Shown here one piece after another: positions 36,293-45,199 of a DNA stretch of 64,000 nt. The first letter of the stretch is position 1. Every line of letters begins with the position of its first letter. The stretch is taken from assembly GCF_963662555.1 (NCBI RefSeq), contig NZ_OY759719.1, positions 950,985-1,014,984 of the forward strand, in the 5' to 3' direction. The notes beneath the pieces are model-generated. The model did not search any database and was not told where the DNA came from. It saw only the letters and a list, made by a program, of their open reading frames with translations. The translations under genes and the position numbers were made by a program. The stretch comes from Thiomicrorhabdus sp. (lineage in GTDB: Bacteria > Pseudomonadota > Gammaproteobacteria > Thiomicrospirales > Thiomicrospiraceae).

Positions 36293-37243
36293 TTGCCAGA
36301 AGATGTCTTACAAAATCAGTTAACAGAAGCCAAACAGCTTAGAGTTGACTCTGTTTCATTATTTACCTTAATCAAGCAAGTAATGCATTGGCGTTTTTGG
36401 CAGCGGGTTTTTATTCATTTTAGAAACCGCCAAGGAACCGATGCCGTTGCAATTTTAGCGTACACCTCTTTAGTGGGCATTGTGCCTATGTTAGCGGTTA
36501 TGTTGGGGTTGTTTTCAGTATCCAGTTATTTTGATTCTTTTGAGGCTTTAGTCATGGATCAAGTCGTGCGTAATCTCATGCCTGATTCGCAACCGGTTAT
36601 TGAAGAATATATATATAAGTTTTCACAAGCCGCTGCCAGTTTAAAAGGACCAGGTCTAATCGTTATGCTATTTACAACAATTATGTTGTTGTGGAAAGTG
36701 GATCAAAAACTTAACGGTCTATGGTCACATCGCTTAAAACGAAAGTGGTGGGTAAATATTTTACAGTATCTAGGTGTTAGCTTACTTGGGCCTCTATTGC
36801 TAGGGTTAAGTTTAGTAATCAGTTCATCATTGTTGGCTTTGCCACTGTTTGTTGAAACAACACCTTTTATAGACAAGCTCACCTCAGGAATGAAGATCGT
36901 ACCGCTGATTTTAGCTTGGCTTGGTTTTACTGCTCTGTACAAGTTAGTCCCGATTGTTAAGGTGCCAATCAAAATAGCTTTAATTAGTGGCTTGTTTGCC
37001 ATGTTAGAGCTAGAACTGCTTAAGACGGGTTTTGCAACCTATGTTGAATGGTTTCCTACCTATGCGGTTGTTTATGGTGCTTTTGCTGCGGTGCCGCTGT
37101 TTTTACTTTGGCTATATCTAATTTGGTTTATCGTTATCTGGAATGGGGCCTTAGTAGCGACTCTAATGAATATGAATTCGCACAAACCTCGTACAGAAAA
37201 CAGCGACAAAGTGCCAAATACCTCAAAGGTTGTCAGTGAGTAA
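36293..37243 (+). CDS. YihY/BrkB family inner-membrane protein
   Basis: A 316-residue membrane protein with about six hydrophobic segments. Family features are FRNRQGTDAVAILAYTSLVG near residue 45 and VYGAFAAVPLFLLWLYLIW near the end. It was once called ribonuclease BN, which is not supported; the function is unknown. It starts at TTG with AGGGAGA upstream. Its end overlaps the following permease gene by 14 bp, so the three downstream genes form one unit. Confidence 0.88.
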   Translation: MPEDVLQNQLTEAKQLRVDSVSLFTLIKQVMHWRFWQRVFIHFRNRQGTDAVAILAYTSLVGIVPMLAVMLGLFSVSSYFDSFEALVMDQVVRNLMPDSQPVIEEYIYKFSQAAASLKGPGLIVMLFTTIMLLWKVDQKLNGLWSHRLKRKWWVNILQYLGVSLLGPLLLGLSLVISSSLLALPLFVETTPFIDKLTSGMKIVPLILAWLGFTALYKLVPIVKVPIKIALISGLFAMLELELLKTGFATYVEWFPTYAVVYGAFAAVPLFLLWLYLIWFIVIWNGALVATLMNMNSHKPRTENSDKVPNTSKVVSE

Positions 37244-38258
37244 TCTGGTTACTTCTAAAAATTCTCCAGGCCTGGTCGTGATTATTGGTCTTATGTTTTT
37301 AGCCTTATTCATTGCGGCAAGCCTGCATCTGTTTTCTGGCAGCTTAGCTATTGATTTTACCGCTATAAAACAAGGCTTAAATGCACAGCAATCTCTAGTG
37401 TTATGGGAGTTACGTTTACCCAGGTTGGTTTTAGTCATGGTGGTAGGTGCGGGTTTATCCGTTGCTGGTGTGGCATTGCAGGCACTGTTTAGAAATCCAT
37501 TGGCAGAACCAGGTTTAATTGGCGTTTCTAGCAGTGCCGCATTAGGTGCCGTTTTTGTGATTGTTTTAGGTTCTTATATCTGGCAAGACATTCAATTTTG
37601 GCAAATGGGTATTGCGGCTTTTTTTAGTGCGGTTTTAGCAACGTTTTTTATTTATCTGATTGCCACAAAATACGGTAAAACAGACGTGGCTTTAATGCTG
37701 TTAGCCGGTGTAGCCATTAATGCGATTGCTGGGGCAGCCACTCAATTGTTAATTAGTGTTTCTGATGATAATCAACTCAGAAGCGTCACTTTTTGGATGA
37801 TGGGCTCTTTTGCGAATGTAGATTGGTATGCCGTGACGATTGTTAGTTTGGTTACCATTGTCATCACCTTGCTTTTATGGCGACTAGCTAAACCTTTAAA
37901 TGCTTATATGTTAGGTGAAAATATTTGCATGCATATGGGGTATGACGGTAAAAAACTAAAATGGCAAATTATGTGGGGTACAGCTTTTATGGTGGCAATC
38001 GCGGTTGCTACGGTTGGCGTAATTGGTTTTGTCGGTCTAGTGGTTCCGCATATCGTTCGTTTATGGGTTGGGTCTGATCATCGCCGTTTAATTCCATTAA
38101 GTGCATTAGCAGGAGCAATTTTATTAGTGCTGGCAGACTGGGTTGCCAAAACTCTAATCTCGCCTTCTGAGTTACCTATAGGGCTTTTAATGGCTTTGTT
38201 AGGAGGGCCATTCTTCTTAGGAATGTTGCTTAACCAGAGAAAAGGCTGGGTAAAGTAA
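37230..38258 (+). CDS. FecCD/BtuC-type ABC transporter permease
   Basis: A 342-residue permease of the iron-siderophore/heme/cobalamin class, with about ten membrane segments. Typical motifs are LRLPRLVLVMVVGAGLSVAG, ALFRNPLAEPGLIGVSS, and GVIGFVGLVVPHIVRLWVG near the end. It overlaps both yihY upstream and the ATPase downstream. No periplasmic binding protein gene is in the window, so the substrate cannot be told. A palindrome copy (CCAGGCCTGGT, 37266) lies near its 5' end. Confidence 0.92.
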   Translation: MSVSNLVTSKNSPGLVVIIGLMFLALFIAASLHLFSGSLAIDFTAIKQGLNAQQSLVLWELRLPRLVLVMVVGAGLSVAGVALQALFRNPLAEPGLIGVSSSAALGAVFVIVLGSYIWQDIQFWQMGIAAFFSAVLATFFIYLIATKYGKTDVALMLLAGVAINAIAGAATQLLISVSDDNQLRSVTFWMMGSFANVDWYAVTIVSLVTIVITLLLWRLAKPLNAYMLGENICMHMGYDGKKLKWQIMWGTAFMVAIAVATVGVIGFVGLVVPHIVRLWVGSDHRRLIPLSALAGAILLVLADWVAKTLISPSELPIGLLMALLGGPFFLGMLLNQRKGWVK

Positions 38259-39097
38259 TGAACACCCATCACGCTAATATGATTCATTGCCATAATTTAA
38301 GTTATCAGGTAAAACATAAAAGCCTCTTAGAAGCCGTTAATTGCCAGTTTAATGAAGGCCAAATTAGCGTTATTTTGGGTAAAAATGGGGCAGGTAAATC
38401 GACTTTGCTTTCGCTTTTAAGCAAAGAGCTTATGCCAACAAATGGCACTATCTTTTGGCAAAATAAACCGTTACAGCAGCTGAGTTATGCTGAGCTTTCT
38501 GAAAAAAGAGGCGTATTACCGCAGTTACAATCGCCGGCATTTTCACTGAGTGTACAAGCTTTAGTTGAACTAGGTGCAGAGGTACAACAAGGTTTTACAC
38601 CAATGTCTGCACAGCAGATTAAACAAGTTGCTCTAACCGTAATGAAGGCGTGTGATGTTTTGCATTTAGCTAATCGTGATGTGATTAAGCTGTCAGGTGG
38701 AGAGCAGAAAAGGGCACAATTAGCACGAGTATTAGCTCAAATTTGGCCTATGAATAATATTGATGCAGGCCTACCAAAACCATTTTTAGGTCATTGGTTA
38801 TTGCTAGACGAGTGGACCAATAGTTTAGATTTGTATCATCAACAAACTTTAGCAACGCTTTTTAAACAATGGGCGGCTCAAGGTTTAGGGATAATTATGG
38901 TACTGCACGATATTAATCTTTGTGCTCAGGTGGCAGACCAAGTGATTATGCTTAAAGACGCCAAATTGCTTAAGCAAGGCTCTGTAGAAGAGACATTAAA
39001 TCCTTTAAATATCAAAGAAGCTTTAGGTTTGGATGTTCAAGTCATAAAAGCAGAAGGCATCGATCATCCAATCTTATTGCCTTGTTCTACTACTTAA
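38258..39097 (+). CDS. HmuV-like ABC transporter ATPase
   Basis: A 279-residue ATPase of the heme/iron/cobalamin class. Walker A is GKNGAGKST, the signature is LSGGEQ, and Walker B runs LLLDEWTNSLD, with Trp replacing the usual Pro of DEPT. The closest type is HmuV, but siderophore or B12 transport is possible. Its start codon overlaps the permease stop. Confidence 0.9.
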   Translation: MNTHHANMIHCHNLSYQVKHKSLLEAVNCQFNEGQISVILGKNGAGKSTLLSLLSKELMPTNGTIFWQNKPLQQLSYAELSEKRGVLPQLQSPAFSLSVQALVELGAEVQQGFTPMSAQQIKQVALTVMKACDVLHLANRDVIKLSGGEQKRAQLARVLAQIWPMNNIDAGLPKPFLGHWLLLDEWTNSLDLYHQQTLATLFKQWAAQGLGIIMVLHDINLCAQVADQVIMLKDAKLLKQGSVEETLNPLNIKEALGLDVQVIKAEGIDHPILLPCSTT

Positions 39098-39355
39098 TTC
39101 TTTAACCGAATTCTTCAATCTAGTTTTTCTGCTGAGTTCTAATATTCTTTGAAAACAATCTAACGCCTGCTTAAATAGTTAAATTTCTAATTTGCTGAAA
39201 GATTACAGTGCCTACCGGGTCTTATATAAAAGTTTTAAAAGAAATAGCTGATAATCAATCAGAGTCATTAGTGATTTTTGTGTGATACAGCTGTAAAAAG
39301 GGTGCGTTATTAATGGTTATAAATATCAACAAAAGATTCCGGTTGGGAAATCCAA

Positions 39356-39883
39356 ATGCAAAATAGACACCGCTTTTTTGAGCAGCTTGTTTCAGCCTAT
39401 GCAAACGATTTATATCGCTACGCTTATTGGCTTTGTAAGCAAAAGCCTCTTGCCGAAGACTTGGTGCAAGAGACCTTTTCTCGTGCCTGGAAATCCATAG
39501 AAAGTCTGAAAGATGAAAAAGCCGCTAAAGCTTGGCTGATTACCATTTTAAGACGAGAAAATGCTCGTCTTTATGAAAAATATCAACCACAACTGCTTGA
39601 GATAGAAGAGAGTTTAGTGGCCGATGATTACCATAATGAACCCAGCCATAATCTAGAAAAAGAGCAGCTTCATCACATGATTTTAAAACTGCCTGATGAG
39701 TATAAAGAACCACTTATTTTACAAATTATGTGGGGCTTTAGTGGTCATGAAATTGCCGCAGAGCTTGAACTGAAATTGGCAACGGTAAACACCCGATTAT
39801 TTAGAGCCAGACAGCAATTAAAACAGATGATGAATAATGAAATAACCGAATTTGACTTACAAAATAATAAAGGAGCAAAATGA
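39356..39883 (+). CDS. ECF sigma factor (RpoE-like)
   Basis: A 175-residue sigma factor with only regions 2 and 4. Region 2 is YRYAYWLCKQKPLAEDLVQE followed by TFSRAWKS; region 4 includes LPDEYKEPLILQIMWGFSGH and TRLFRARQQLK. It overlaps its DUF3379 anti-sigma partner by 4 bp. No -35 motif of the usual autoregulated type was seen in the 258-bp upstream gap, which otherwise holds nothing recognisable. It could govern the nearby copper RiPP genes, but no shared promoter was found. Confidence 0.9.
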   Translation: MQNRHRFFEQLVSAYANDLYRYAYWLCKQKPLAEDLVQETFSRAWKSIESLKDEKAAKAWLITILRRENARLYEKYQPQLLEIEESLVADDYHNEPSHNLEKEQLHHMILKLPDEYKEPLILQIMWGFSGHEIAAELELKLATVNTRLFRARQQLKQMMNNEITEFDLQNNKGAK

Positions 39884-40710
39884 TGAATGAAATTACATTT
39901 CGTACTAAATTGCTCACTAATCCCTATGAATTAGATTCAGATATGCTGGCTTTTTTAGAGCAAAACCCAGAGAAAAAACAGAGCGTTCAAAAAGCCAGAG
40001 AGTTTGATCAAAAAATCTCTGATGTCTTAGATGTTGATGTGCCAGAAGGGCTACATGCCAGAATTTTGCTGAATCAAAGTTACCAACAAAACCATCAACA
40101 AAATAAGGTTGATAATAAGCCTGATTCATCCATAGCAGGAGGAATTGAGACCGAAGTTATTTCAGTGAAAACAGCTAATAGTAATCCAAATGGTTGGTTA
40201 AGTAATCCCTTTGCTAACTGGGCAGTGTGGACGTCAGGTATTGCTGCTAGTGTTATCGCTTTTGCTTTGTTATTTAACGTTTTGTACTCACCAAATGTAC
40301 ACAAAACAATTAGTGGTGATGCGATGGTCAATCACATATTGGCACATATTGCAGAAGACCCCACCTTAATGACTGCCGTTAAATTGCCAAGTACCGAATC
40401 TGAAATGCATCAGCTATTTGCCAGTGTAGGAGCTCAGCTTAATAAGCCTGTAGAAGGTATGAGTTATGCAGGTATTTGTGATGTAGAAGGCCAAAAAGGT
40501 TTACATATTGTTATGCAAGAGAATGGCCAACCAATCACAATTATTGTGATGCCTGGTCAGCAAATTACTGCCATGCAAGCCTTTGAAAAAAGCGGTTATC
40601 ATGGAGAATTAATGCCCGTAAAAGGGGGAATAGTTGCCATAGTAGCAAATACAATGGAGCAAGTTGCTTTGGCCCAGACGCGTTTCTTTAGAGCGGTTAA
40701 ATTTGCTTAG
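39880..40710 (+). CDS. DUF3379 membrane anti-sigma factor
   Basis: A 276-residue protein with a cytoplasmic N-terminal zone (~1-105, PYELDSDMLAFLEQNPE), a membrane segment at ~112-132 (AVWTSGIAASVIAFALLFNV) and a periplasmic C-terminal domain of ~140 residues. This matches DUF3379 proteins encoded beside ECF sigma factors in marine gammaproteobacteria. The periplasmic domain would sense the inducing stress. Confidence 0.85.
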   Translation: MMNEITFRTKLLTNPYELDSDMLAFLEQNPEKKQSVQKAREFDQKISDVLDVDVPEGLHARILLNQSYQQNHQQNKVDNKPDSSIAGGIETEVISVKTANSNPNGWLSNPFANWAVWTSGIAASVIAFALLFNVLYSPNVHKTISGDAMVNHILAHIAEDPTLMTAVKLPSTESEMHQLFASVGAQLNKPVEGMSYAGICDVEGQKGLHIVMQENGQPITIIVMPGQQITAMQAFEKSGYHGELMPVKGGIVAIVANTMEQVALAQTRFFRAVKFA

Positions 40711-40769
40711 AATAGATTTAGGCTGACTTAGATTGATTTAGTTTTAGTTTGATTTAATAAAACCAATTT

Positions 40770-40818
40770 ACCCTATGCTCATACATCATAGATGTTCATA
40801 GGGTTTACCAGGCCTGCT
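40770..40818. repeat. Hairpin plus near-perfect palindrome between convergent genes
   Basis: ACCCTATG (40770-40777) pairs with CATAGGGT (40797-40804), and a one-mismatch palindrome ACCAGGCCTGCT follows at 40807-40818. The same arrangement, an ACCCTATGC-type arm and then the palindrome, occurs at 9468-9518. It may also act as a bidirectional terminator for the convergent anti-sigma and ligase genes. Confidence 0.6.
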
Positions 40819-40878
40819 AAATTGGTTTGTGAATTACGTTTTGCTAATTAAGTTTCGCCAATTAAGTTAATCTAAAAG

Positions 40879-43566
40879 TCAGTCTAAATTTAACTCGATC
40901 TGAACAATATTACGATCTTCGGCCATAGTTTTTAGCTTGAAGTTAAACTGTTTTAGCAGTGATAACATAGAGCTGTTTTCACTTAAAACCTCGCCTTCCA
41001 TTTTGTTTAATCCTTTTAATTGAGCATGTTGAATTAAGCTGTTTAACAATGCGCTTGCCACGCCTTTATGCTGGTAGTCATCACGCACTACAATCGCCAT
41101 TTCACAAGATTTACCGTCAGGATTTGTGGTGTAACGAGTTACACCAATTTCAATGGTATTATCATTTGCGTCTTGAGTCGTTGCAATAAATGCCATTTCT
41201 CTGTCGTAGTCAATTTGGGTAAAACGTGACAGCATTTGAGGTGTTAGCGTTTGCATACTATTCATAAAACGTAAATAACGACTGCGTTTAGATAAGTTGT
41301 TAACAAAGTCCAACTCTAGGTCAGCATCTTCTGGTCGAATAGGACGAATCTCAATATTTAAACCTTTAGGGGTTTCAATTGATTGAATCAATTCATTAGG
41401 GTAAGGGTGAATTGCCATGTGTTGATAGGGTTTGTGGTTAGCAGGAATTGACTTAACCGTTATACGTGCATCTACTGCCATAACACCTTGTTCATCAGCA
41501 AACAGCGGGTTAATGTCAAGCTCTTGAATTTCTGGTAACTGGGCAACCATATCTGAAATACGTAAAAGCGTATTCACAATTGCCTCATGATTCACCGCAG
41601 GTAACCCTCTAAATGGCTTAAGCATTTTAGAAACTTTAGTGCTGTTAATCATTTTATTGGCTAAAAATTGGTTTAAAGGTGGTAGAGCAATTGAACGGTC
41701 TTGAATCACTTCAACTGCTGTACCACCGCTACCAAAGGTAATGGCTGGGCCAAATACTGGATCACGCATCACGCCAACTAATAACTCACGAGCATGTGGG
41801 CGTTTAAACATGGGTTCAACGGTTACGCCTAAAATTGTTGCGTTAGGCTGTTCTTTGGTGATTTTTTCGATCATTTTAGTAAATTCAACTCGCACCTCAT
41901 GTACGCTGTTCAGGTTGAGTTTAACTCCGCCTACATCTGATTTATGCGTTAAGTCAGGTGAGTTGATTTTTAAACTCACGGGAAACCCCATCGATTCTGC
42001 GGCTACCATCGCTTGAGTGGCACTATTAACTTCAATTGCAGGGGTAATCGGTACTCCAAAAGCGTGCATAATCGCTCGGGTCTCGGCACTGCTTAATAGA
42101 GTGCGATGCTCTGCTAAAACGGCATCAATAATCATGCGAGCCCCCGCAGTATCTGTTGGCTGGCAACATTGATCTGCAGGAGCAGGCGTTTGCATTAATA
42201 ATGCTTGGTTTTGACGGTAAGTTGAAATAAAACTAAAGGCCTCAACAGCCGCCTCTGGAGTTCGAAAAGTAGGAATCTTTGCCTTACTAAATAACTTACG
42301 GGCATCACTGACTAAAGATTCGCCTAGCCAGGCGGTAAAAATAGGCTTGTCATTACCGGATTGTTTTTGGTAATCAATAATCGATTGAGCAATACCACTT
42401 GGATCACTCATCGCTTGAGGGGTAAGAATAATTAGGGTCAGATCAAATTGTTCATCGTTTTGGCAAACTTCTAGAGCTTTGGTATAACGCTCGCCAGTGG
42501 CATCACCCAATATATCAATTGGATTACCGTGCGACCAATGTTCAGGTAACAAGCTATTTAACTGTTTTACACTTTCAGGGCTTAAGTCGGGCAGTTTTAA
42601 GCCGAGTTCGGCTGCTCGGTCAGTGGCCATCACGCCAGGCCCGCCACCATTGGTTAATATAGCTAAGTGATTATTTTTAATTTGAATGTTTTGTGACAGA
42701 GATTTTGCCGCTGCAAATAATTGCGAAATAGATTGGGCACGTACAGCACCTGATCTTTCAATAGCTGCACTAAATACATCGTCACCACCCACCAAGGCTC
42801 CTGTGTGAGACACCGCGGCTTTTGAGCCTTCTGGCATACGCCCAGACTTTAATAAAATAACTGGTTTCATACGAGCTGCAGCTTTTAACCCGCTCATAAA
42901 CTGGCGAGATTCCGAGATGCCTTCAATGTAAAGTAAGATACTTTTTGTTTTAGGGTCAAGTGCTAAAAAATCTAGAATTTCGCCAAAATCAATGTCAGCA
43001 GCGTCACCCGTTGAAACCACTTGAGAAAACCCTACACCATTAGCCTCTGCCCAGTCTAAAACGGCAGTACAGATAGCTCCAGACTGTGATACTAGAGCTA
43101 AGTTACCCTCTAAAGCTTGGTTTTTACTAAAGGTCGCGTTTAACCCTATATCGGGCCTTATAATCCCTAAACAGTTTGGGCCGACTAAGCGCATGCCATA
43201 AGTCCGAGCAGTTTCAGTCATTTTTTGTTGTAAAATTTTCCCTGCTTTATCTTCAAATCCAGCAGATAAAATGACAGCGTTCGCAACGCCTTTTTCACCA
43301 CATGCCTGAATGATTGCGGGGATACTTTTAGCTGGCGTGGCAATAATTGCTAAATCCGGTATTTGGGGTAAAGATTCAATATTTGGATAGCAGACTTGAT
43401 TTTGTACCTGCTCATGCTTAGGATTAATAGGGTAAATATCGCCCTTAAAGCCCGCGGTTAACAAATTATGAAAGGCGTTACCGCCTACCGATTCTGGTCG
43501 TTCGCTAGCACCAAACACGGCAATACTGTTTGGTTTAAATAAGTTCGTAAGATAATGTGGACCCAT
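40879..43566 (-). CDS. Acyl-CoA ligase (ADP-forming)/GNAT fusion, protein lysine acetyltransferase PatZ-like
   Basis: An 895-residue fusion. The N-terminal ~690 residues are the NDP-forming acyl-CoA synthetase module (SIAVFGASERPESVGG, VGPNCLGI, AVSHTGALVGGDDVF, ATP-grasp DVGGVKLNL). The last ~170 residues are a GNAT acetyltransferase (DYQHKGVASALLNSL). PatZ/Pat homologues acetylate and inactivate acetyl-CoA synthetase. The ATG at 43566 is favoured, with AGGG upstream; a longer frame adds 24 residues inside the divergent gene. It stands divergent from a deacetylase gene, only 28 bp away. Confidence 0.92.
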   Translation of the reverse strand: MGPHYLTNLFKPNSIAVFGASERPESVGGNAFHNLLTAGFKGDIYPINPKHEQVQNQVCYPNIESLPQIPDLAIIATPAKSIPAIIQACGEKGVANAVILSAGFEDKAGKILQQKMTETARTYGMRLVGPNCLGIIRPDIGLNATFSKNQALEGNLALVSQSGAICTAVLDWAEANGVGFSQVVSTGDAADIDFGEILDFLALDPKTKSILLYIEGISESRQFMSGLKAAARMKPVILLKSGRMPEGSKAAVSHTGALVGGDDVFSAAIERSGAVRAQSISQLFAAAKSLSQNIQIKNNHLAILTNGGGPGVMATDRAAELGLKLPDLSPESVKQLNSLLPEHWSHGNPIDILGDATGERYTKALEVCQNDEQFDLTLIILTPQAMSDPSGIAQSIIDYQKQSGNDKPIFTAWLGESLVSDARKLFSKAKIPTFRTPEAAVEAFSFISTYRQNQALLMQTPAPADQCCQPTDTAGARMIIDAVLAEHRTLLSSAETRAIMHAFGVPITPAIEVNSATQAMVAAESMGFPVSLKINSPDLTHKSDVGGVKLNLNSVHEVRVEFTKMIEKITKEQPNATILGVTVEPMFKRPHARELLVGVMRDPVFGPAITFGSGGTAVEVIQDRSIALPPLNQFLANKMINSTKVSKMLKPFRGLPAVNHEAIVNTLLRISDMVAQLPEIQELDINPLFADEQGVMAVDARITVKSIPANHKPYQHMAIHPYPNELIQSIETPKGLNIEIRPIRPEDADLELDFVNNLSKRSRYLRFMNSMQTLTPQMLSRFTQIDYDREMAFIATTQDANDNTIEIGVTRYTTNPDGKSCEMAIVVRDDYQHKGVASALLNSLIQHAQLKGLNKMEGEVLSENSSMLSLLKQFNFKLKTMAEDRNIVQIELNLD

Positions 43567-43594
43567 AATTAAAAACCCTAAAGAGATGTGACGA

Positions 43595-44521
43595 GTGAAT
43601 CTATATATTACTAGTGAAAAATGTATCTTACATGACAATGGTGTTTATCATCCAGAAATGGGTGAACGTCTTAAGCGAATTCAAGACTATCTTATTAGTA
43701 GTCAACTTTATGACTGGTTTTTGCATGCGGATTCAAGAGCGGCTAGCAATGACGAGATTACCCTGTTTCACCATCCTGAACTAATTAAATTTCTTGAAAA
43801 AAACAGCCCAGAGCAGGGCGTTGTTGAAGTTGCGGAAGATATTCATCTTTGTGAAGATTCGGTAAATGCAGCACGCCATGCCGTGGGAGCGGTACTCGAT
43901 GCAGTAGATGCGGTACAGCTTGGTAGGGCACAACGCGCATTTTGTAATGTAAGACCACCAGGTCATCATGCAGAATATAACGAGGCTAAAGGGTTTTGCT
44001 TATTCAATAATGTGGCAGTGGGTGCAGCCTACGCTATACAAAAGTATGGTTTACAGCGTGTTGCCATTATTGATTTTGATGTACACCACGGTAATGGAAC
44101 AGAAGACTTTGTTAGAAGAGAGCCACGAGCTTTCTTGGCTTCGAGTTTTGAATATCCGTTATATCCGTTTAGTGAGCCAGAATCGGATATTAACAATATG
44201 GTGAAAATGCCGCTCAAAAAATATGCTAAATCGGAAGAATTTAAACAGGCCTGGTCTCAGATTGGCCTACCAGCAATAGATGCCTTTGCTCCAGAGTTGA
44301 TTATTATCTCAGCGGGATTTGATGCCCATGCGTTAGATCCATTAGGCAATTTGCAACTGCATGAAAAGGATTTTGTTTGGATAACCCAAGAACTTATTAA
44401 ATTAGCCAATAAACATTGCCAGGGTAAAATGATTTCTGTTTTGGAAGGGGGGTATGATTTAGGTGCTTTGAGAGTTTCGGCAACTGATCATATTAAGACA
44501 TTCTTTGAATTAAACTTTTAA
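43595..44521 (+). CDS. Histone deacetylase family protein
   Basis: A 308-residue zinc-dependent deacetylase. Motifs are YHPEMGERLKRI, RPPGHHAE, the zinc-site DFDVHHGNGTEDF and SAGFDAHALDPLG, all intact. Bacterial members act on acetyl-lysine, acetylpolyamines or acetoin. Being divergent from a protein acetyltransferase gene, it is a good candidate for the matching deacetylase (inference). It starts at GTG. The palindrome core CAGGCCTGGT is at 44246. The 245-bp gap after it is A/T-rich with nothing recognisable. Confidence 0.92.
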   Translation: MNLYITSEKCILHDNGVYHPEMGERLKRIQDYLISSQLYDWFLHADSRAASNDEITLFHHPELIKFLEKNSPEQGVVEVAEDIHLCEDSVNAARHAVGAVLDAVDAVQLGRAQRAFCNVRPPGHHAEYNEAKGFCLFNNVAVGAAYAIQKYGLQRVAIIDFDVHHGNGTEDFVRREPRAFLASSFEYPLYPFSEPESDINNMVKMPLKKYAKSEEFKQAWSQIGLPAIDAFAPELIIISAGFDAHALDPLGNLQLHEKDFVWITQELIKLANKHCQGKMISVLEGGYDLGALRVSATDHIKTFFELNF

Positions 44522-44766
44522 ACTTAACTGTTTAATCAAATAAAGAAAAAGACGTTATTTTAATGACATTATTGTTAGGTATGAGTATTAGAGTTTTTAA
44601 GAGTAGCCAGTTGTTCTTAAAATCTGGTAAACATAATATTTAGTAAGCATAATAAATTAAATAGGTTAAACCTTAAAATGCCTCTACCTTTAATATTTTA
44701 GTAAATTTACTTAATTAAAGGTAATGGCGTTTTTAAGATAATTTTTCTAATCGTTCTATTTAATAA

Positions 44767-45123
44767 TTAGCCTTCACCCTCTCGTCTTTGGCCACAGAAA
44801 AATCCTAGACCGACACTGGGTGACTGGAAAGTAATAATACTACCTTTAGGGAAATAAAAAACATCTCCTACTCTGGCGTGCACTTCTTGTCCTGTCTCAT
44901 CAGAAATAATCATTTCACCTTCTACAATGATTTTCATTTCATGGTAATGATAGCTATATACCAAAGGTTTATCGGATTTTTCCATTTTGAAAAAACCACC
45001 TACAATCGTTTTATCAGGATCGTCTGATACGACTAAATCGGTTAAAAAAGCGTTGGTACCATCTACTTCCATGCTAGGAATATTAGTACGTTTAGTTGCT
45101 TGCTGGTAGTGAGTCATCGCCAT
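44767..45123 (-). CDS. EutQ-like cupin protein in the methylamine operon
   Basis: A 118-residue single-domain cupin. Metal-site features are YSYHYHEMKIIVEGEM and RVGDVFYFPKGS. The ATG at 45123 is chosen because AAAGGAG lies just upstream. It is the last gene of the tmm-dmm run, 76 bp after the heme demethylase-like gene. It resembles the EutQ cupin domain, but with no ethanolamine genes here; a link to methylamine oxidation, possibly formaldehyde or metal handling, is inferred only from position. Confidence 0.8.
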   Translation of the reverse strand: MAMTHYQQATKRTNIPSMEVDGTNAFLTDLVVSDDPDKTIVGGFFKMEKSDKPLVYSYHYHEMKIIVEGEMIISDETGQEVHARVGDVFYFPKGSIITFQSPSVGLGFFCGQRREGEG

Positions 45124-45199
45124 GACATTTCTCCTTTGTTTAAAAGATATTATGCGTGATAAAAAATTCGTTTGATTCAAATCAAACGAATGAATAAAC

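Noticed and set aside
36093-37243. Cobalamin riboswitch or Fur box before the FecCD/HmuV-like genes
   Set aside because: No B12-box or Fur-like 19-mer was seen, so the ABC substrate was left open.
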